In this document: positions 61,571 to 64,000 of the stretch, piece by piece
Position numbering within the stretch: the first letter of the stretch is position 1
Layout of the letters: each line of letters opens with the position of its first letter
NCBI RefSeq assembly: GCF_030150205.1
Contig: NZ_JASLGT010000032.1
Span: 1-64,000, forward strand
From: Niabella sp.
Lineage (GTDB): Bacteria; Bacteroidota; Bacteroidia; Chitinophagales; Chitinophagaceae
DNA: 64,000 nucleotides
Direction: 5' to 3'
Program-made: the position numbers and the translations under genes
Notes under the pieces: model-generated
What the model saw: only the letters and a program-made list of their open reading frames with translations
What the model was told of the DNA's origin: nothing
Databases searched by the model: none

Positions 61571-62719
61571 ATGAAAACAAGAATTGTAAATATACCCGTT
61601 GTTATAGCACTTTCAGGAATGCTGGCCGCATGTGGCAGCAAGGAGGAAAAGAGGCAGGCAGCAGTGGCTCCGAAAGACGAATATGTTGTTACACTAACCG
61701 ATGCCCAGTTGCGGAATGCACCGGTTGCAACCATACAGCTGGCTACACAGCAAATGGCCGCGGTGCTGAAGCTGAACGGAAAAATTGATGTGCCGCCCCA
61801 GCATATGATCTCTGTAAGCACGCCGCTGGGCGGGTATTTGAAAAGCACCCGGCTGCTGCCGGGCATGAAGGTTTCAAAAGGGGAAGTGATCGCAGTAATC
61901 GAAAATCCGCAGTTTATACAATTGCAGCAGGATTATCTTACGGCGAAGTCAAAGCTGCATTTTGCCACGCTGGATTATAATCGCCAGAAGGAGCTGAATC
62001 AAAGCCAGGCAAGCAGCGACAAAATAATGCAGCAGGCGCAATCCGAAATGAACAGCCAGCAGATATTGATGAACGCCATTGCCCAGCAGCTGCAACTGGT
62101 GCATATTACGCCCTCCGGTATCACACCGGAAAATATGCGCAGGAGCGTTCCGGTGTATAGCAGCATCAATGGTTACGTAAGCAAGGTAAATGTGAACATA
62201 GGAAAATATGTGAACCCTGCTGATATTCTTTTTGAACTTGTTAACCCGGAAGACATCCATCTGAATCTTAAAGTATATGAAAAAGATCTGGCAATGCTAA
62301 AACCGGGGCAGCGAGTGGTAGCGTATACCAATATCAATCCGGATCAAAAATATTACGGCGAAATTCACCTGATCAGCAGGGATATAACAGCGGGTGGACT
62401 GGCAGACGTGCATTGTCATTTTGAAAAATACGACCGGAACCTGGTTCCCGGCATTTATATGAATGCGGAAATTCAGGTAGAAACCAGCCTGGCCCATGTG
62501 GTACCGGAAGAAAGTGTGGTGGATTTTGAAGGAAAAAGCTATGTGTTTGTAGAGGAAAAACCAAAAACGTACCGGTTAACCCCCGTTACAGCCGGCACAG
62601 CAGAAAAAGGATTTGTACAGGTTCAGAATTATCAGGAATTTTCAGGAAAAAATATCGTAACAAAAAATGCGTACACCCTGCTGATGCAGCTAAAGAATAC
62701 GGAAGGTGAAGGGGAATAA
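61571..62719 (+). CDS. RND efflux periplasmic adaptor (CusB/CzcB-type lipoprotein)
   Basis: 382-residue membrane-fusion protein that links the RND pump to the outer-membrane channel. Lipobox MLAAC (Cys21). Layout: beta-barrel start (ATIQLATQQMAAVLKLNGKID), lipoyl half with VSTPLGGYLKSTRLLPGMKVSKGEVIAVI, a short helical hairpin (about 118-165), second lipoyl half (VPVYSSINGYVSKVNVNIGKYV), and a beta-barrel and membrane-proximal region (VPEESVVDFEGKSYVFVEE). The frame is open to 61541, but ATG 61571 gives the lipoprotein signal. GACTTTTGA at 61536-61544 may be its own -7 box. It lies 126 bp after the fused pump gene. Confidence 0.92.
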   Translation: MKTRIVNIPVVIALSGMLAACGSKEEKRQAAVAPKDEYVVTLTDAQLRNAPVATIQLATQQMAAVLKLNGKIDVPPQHMISVSTPLGGYLKSTRLLPGMKVSKGEVIAVIENPQFIQLQQDYLTAKSKLHFATLDYNRQKELNQSQASSDKIMQQAQSEMNSQQILMNAIAQQLQLVHITPSGITPENMRRSVPVYSSINGYVSKVNVNIGKYVNPADILFELVNPEDIHLNLKVYEKDLAMLKPGQRVVAYTNINPDQKYYGEIHLISRDITAGGLADVHCHFEKYDRNLVPGIYMNAEIQVETSLAHVVPEESVVDFEGKSYVFVEEKPKTYRLTPVTAGTAEKGFVQVQNYQEFSGKNIVTKNAYTLLMQLKNTEGEGE

Positions 62720-62789
62720 GCCTGTAGGGCGCCCACTTGATGGATGTTTGTATGCAGATCCGCATGTTTAAAATCGTAAATACCAGGAG

Positions 62790-63254
62790 ATGAAAAAAAA
62801 GGCTGTTGTTAAAAAAATAATCATTGGCGTTTTGCTGCTGCTGGTGGTGATACAATTTTTCGGAACCGGTAAAAACAGCGCAGCCGTTGCCTCCGAAAAT
62901 GCCATCGATAAACATTATGCCGTGCCCCCGCATATACAAACCTTGTTAAAGACCAGTTGCTATGACTGTCATTCCAATAATACCCGCTATCCCTGGTACA
63001 ACCAGGTACAGCCGGTAAAATGGTGGCTTGCCAACCATATCAATTCCGGCAAACGACATTTGAATTTTGATGAATTTAATACCTATCCGGTTAAGAAGAA
63101 ACTGCATAAACTGGATGAGGTGGCGGAAACCGTTCACAAAGGCGAAATGCCCCTTACTTCCTATACCCTCATTCATCGCAATGCAATACTGTCCGATACC
63201 GATAAGAAAGAAATTGAAGCATGGGCAAAGGAGCTTAAAAAGCAAATACAATAA
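62790..63254 (+). CDS. Haem-binding-domain (Haem_bd-type) membrane-anchored protein
   Basis: 154 residues. An N-terminal membrane anchor (VKKIIIGVLLLLVVIQFF) is followed by a c-type-haem motif CYDCHSNNTRYPWYNQV (Cys57, Cys60, His61) and the family block PVKWWLANHINSGKRHLNF with a possible axial Met in GEMPLTSYT. It should be a periplasmic protein carrying one covalently bound haem. Proteins of this type are often found beside CusABC genes in Bacteroidota; whether it passes electrons or senses metal or redox state is not known. It is the last gene of the efflux locus, 70 bp after the adaptor, and is followed by hairpins. Confidence 0.87.
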   Translation: MKKKAVVKKIIIGVLLLLVVIQFFGTGKNSAAVASENAIDKHYAVPPHIQTLLKTSCYDCHSNNTRYPWYNQVQPVKWWLANHINSGKRHLNFDEFNTYPVKKKLHKLDEVAETVHKGEMPLTSYTLIHRNAILSDTDKKEIEAWAKELKKQIQ

Positions 63255-63255
63255 G

Positions 63256-63276
63256 CCCCGGAACAGCGCTCCGGGG
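63256..63276 (+). terminator. GC-rich hairpin after the haem-protein gene
   Basis: CCCCGGA-ACAGCGC-TCCGGGG starts just after the stop codon. It lacks a T-run directly behind it and may work together with the next hairpin. Confidence 0.5.
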
Positions 63277-63311
63277 TAAGGTAAGAAGGAGGAGCGTACA
63301 CAGCATCATTT

Positions 63312-63342
63312 CCGGTACCGGAGAACCGGGCTTTTTTTTTTT
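63312..63342 (+). terminator. Intrinsic terminator with long T-run
   Basis: CCGGT (63312-63316) pairs with ACCGG (63325-63329) and is followed by GC and about eleven T. It closes the efflux operon. Confidence 0.7.
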
Positions 63343-63568
63343 AAGCAGTACCGGTTTTGCAAACCGGGTTGCTGCCTGCTGTGCCTGTAAATAATAACAA
63401 GACATGCAATTGATTGGTTTTAAATCAGGTGGTTCAGCATATAGAAGATGTTCTCCAAACTGGAACGGCTGTTTTTGCTTTGTGCGGCCGGATGCTGAGG
63501 CAACAGGGCCATCAGTTTAAAACTATTTTCTATTTGTGAATATGAACTTTTGACGATATTTGTCTTCG
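63343..63568. other. Leader of the sigma factor gene
   Basis: No gene is supported on either strand. AACTTTTG (63545-63552) and GATATTTG (63555-63562) each match TAnnTTTG with one base wrong, very close to the coding start, which suggests a short or absent 5' untranslated leader. Confidence 0.35.
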
Positions 63569-64000
63569 TTGAAAACAAGACAGGAAATATTGCAGTTGCA
63601 AAACCGGCTTGCTTATTTGCAGGATGAGGCGGCCTACAAAGCATTGTTTTTTCATTTTCATCCCTTACTGGTGCGGTTTGTTAATACCATTGTCAAAAAC
63701 AGGGATGACGCGGAAGATGTGGTTTCCGAAACGTTGCTGAAGGTCTGGACCATGGGCCGTGAGCTCAATTATGTAGAAGACCTGTCGTTGTACCTGTTCC
63801 GGATGGCACGCAACAAAGCGGTGGATATCCTGCGGAAACAAAAGCGGGATATTTTGGTGGCTGCAGCTGCTTATGACCAGGAGCCCGGATTGGTGGATGC
63901 CCTTACCCCGGAACGGTTATACATCACAAGCGAGCTGGATCATTATATCAGAACGGCCGTTGAGGCCTTGCCAACACAGAGTCAATTGGTTTTCAAACTT
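63569..64000 (+). CDS. ECF RNA-polymerase sigma factor (partial, runs off window end)
   Basis: At least 144 residues of an RpoE-like sigma factor. Region 2 shows FHPLLVRFVNTIVKNRDDAED followed by VVSETLLKVW, then LYLFRMARNKAVDILRKQKR (the -10 binding helix region). A linker leads to AVEALPTQSQLVFKL, the first helix of region 4, where the window ends. No ATG exists in frame before the conserved part: after the TGA at 63551 the possible starts are TTG 63560 or TTG 63569, and I use the second. No SusC or anti-sigma gene is visible up to the window edge, so its target genes cannot be inferred. Confidence 0.85.
   Translation, partial: MKTRQEILQLQNRLAYLQDEAAYKALFFHFHPLLVRFVNTIVKNRDDAEDVVSETLLKVWTMGRELNYVEDLSLYLFRMARNKAVDILRKQKRDILVAAAAYDQEPGLVDALTPERLYITSELDHYIRTAVEALPTQSQLVFKL

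Noticed and set aside
63420..63644. Minus-strand 74-codon open frame before the sigma factor gene
   Set aside because: Overlaps the start of the sigma factor on the other strand and has no recognisable features.
1..64000. tRNA or rRNA genes
   Set aside because: No cloverleaf with a GTTC-type T-loop or rRNA-like sequence was recognised by eye on either strand; a covariance-model scan would be decisive.

Overview
The window reads as a chromosome segment of a Bacteroidota bacterium, most likely family Chitinophagaceae (a Niabella- or Chitinophaga-like organism; the genus is inference). The grounds are three SusC/SusD pairs, many Bacteroidota lipoproteins (DUF4959/5126/5000, DUF4998, DUF4625), -7 boxes of the TAnnTTTG type, and almost no Shine-Dalgarno signals.

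Layout. 1-253: remnant of an IS630-type transposase, folded back on itself as a perfect 70-bp inverted repeat. 684-2069: MgtE-type magnesium channel, followed by a small transposon-like insertion (2121-2364) that has split the gene's own terminator hairpin. 2751-25028: first glycan-utilisation operon, all on the plus strand, with two tandem SusC/SusD pairs, two GH78 alpha-L-rhamnosidases, a BIG2-type lipoprotein, a GH71/99-like protein, a GH20 hexosaminidase, an SGNH hydrolase and an alpha/beta-hydrolase. 25091-25648: four tandem copies of a ~140-bp non-coding repeat. 26011-39125: second operon with a third SusC/SusD pair, two surface-glycan-binding-type lipoproteins, two glycosidase-like proteins I cannot place in a family, and a third, divergent GH78. 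39248-40279 (minus): GntR-type regulator with a periplasmic-binding-protein-like sensor domain. 40715-44467: sugar operon of class II aldolase (tandem domains, second one degenerate), TIM-barrel sugar isomerase and FGGY kinase, read as L-rhamnose catabolism. 44522-45829 (minus): atypical GH28-like beta-helix protein.

46040-55306 is a metal-handling region: a small CxxC/His protein, two paralogous ZnuD-like TonB receptors, three lipoproteins (two carrying DUF4625-type domains with dense His clusters), and a COG0523/CobW GTPase. Two short palindromes lie on or between the promoter elements. 55700-56131 encodes a histone-H1-like tail fused to a SWIB domain. 56421-63254 is a heavy-metal RND efflux locus in which the inner-membrane pump and the outer-membrane channel are one polypeptide. 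The window ends inside an ECF sigma factor gene.

How it fits together: the two SusCD operons would import and trim rhamnose-decorated glycans or glycosides (pectin rhamnogalacturonan or plant saponins/flavonoids are the obvious candidates), and the divergent operon would convert released L-rhamnose to a triose phosphate and lactaldehyde. No sugar permease or lactaldehyde-processing enzyme is visible here. No hybrid two-component or sigma/anti-sigma regulator sits beside the SusCD pairs, so the GntR-type protein is the only local candidate regulator.
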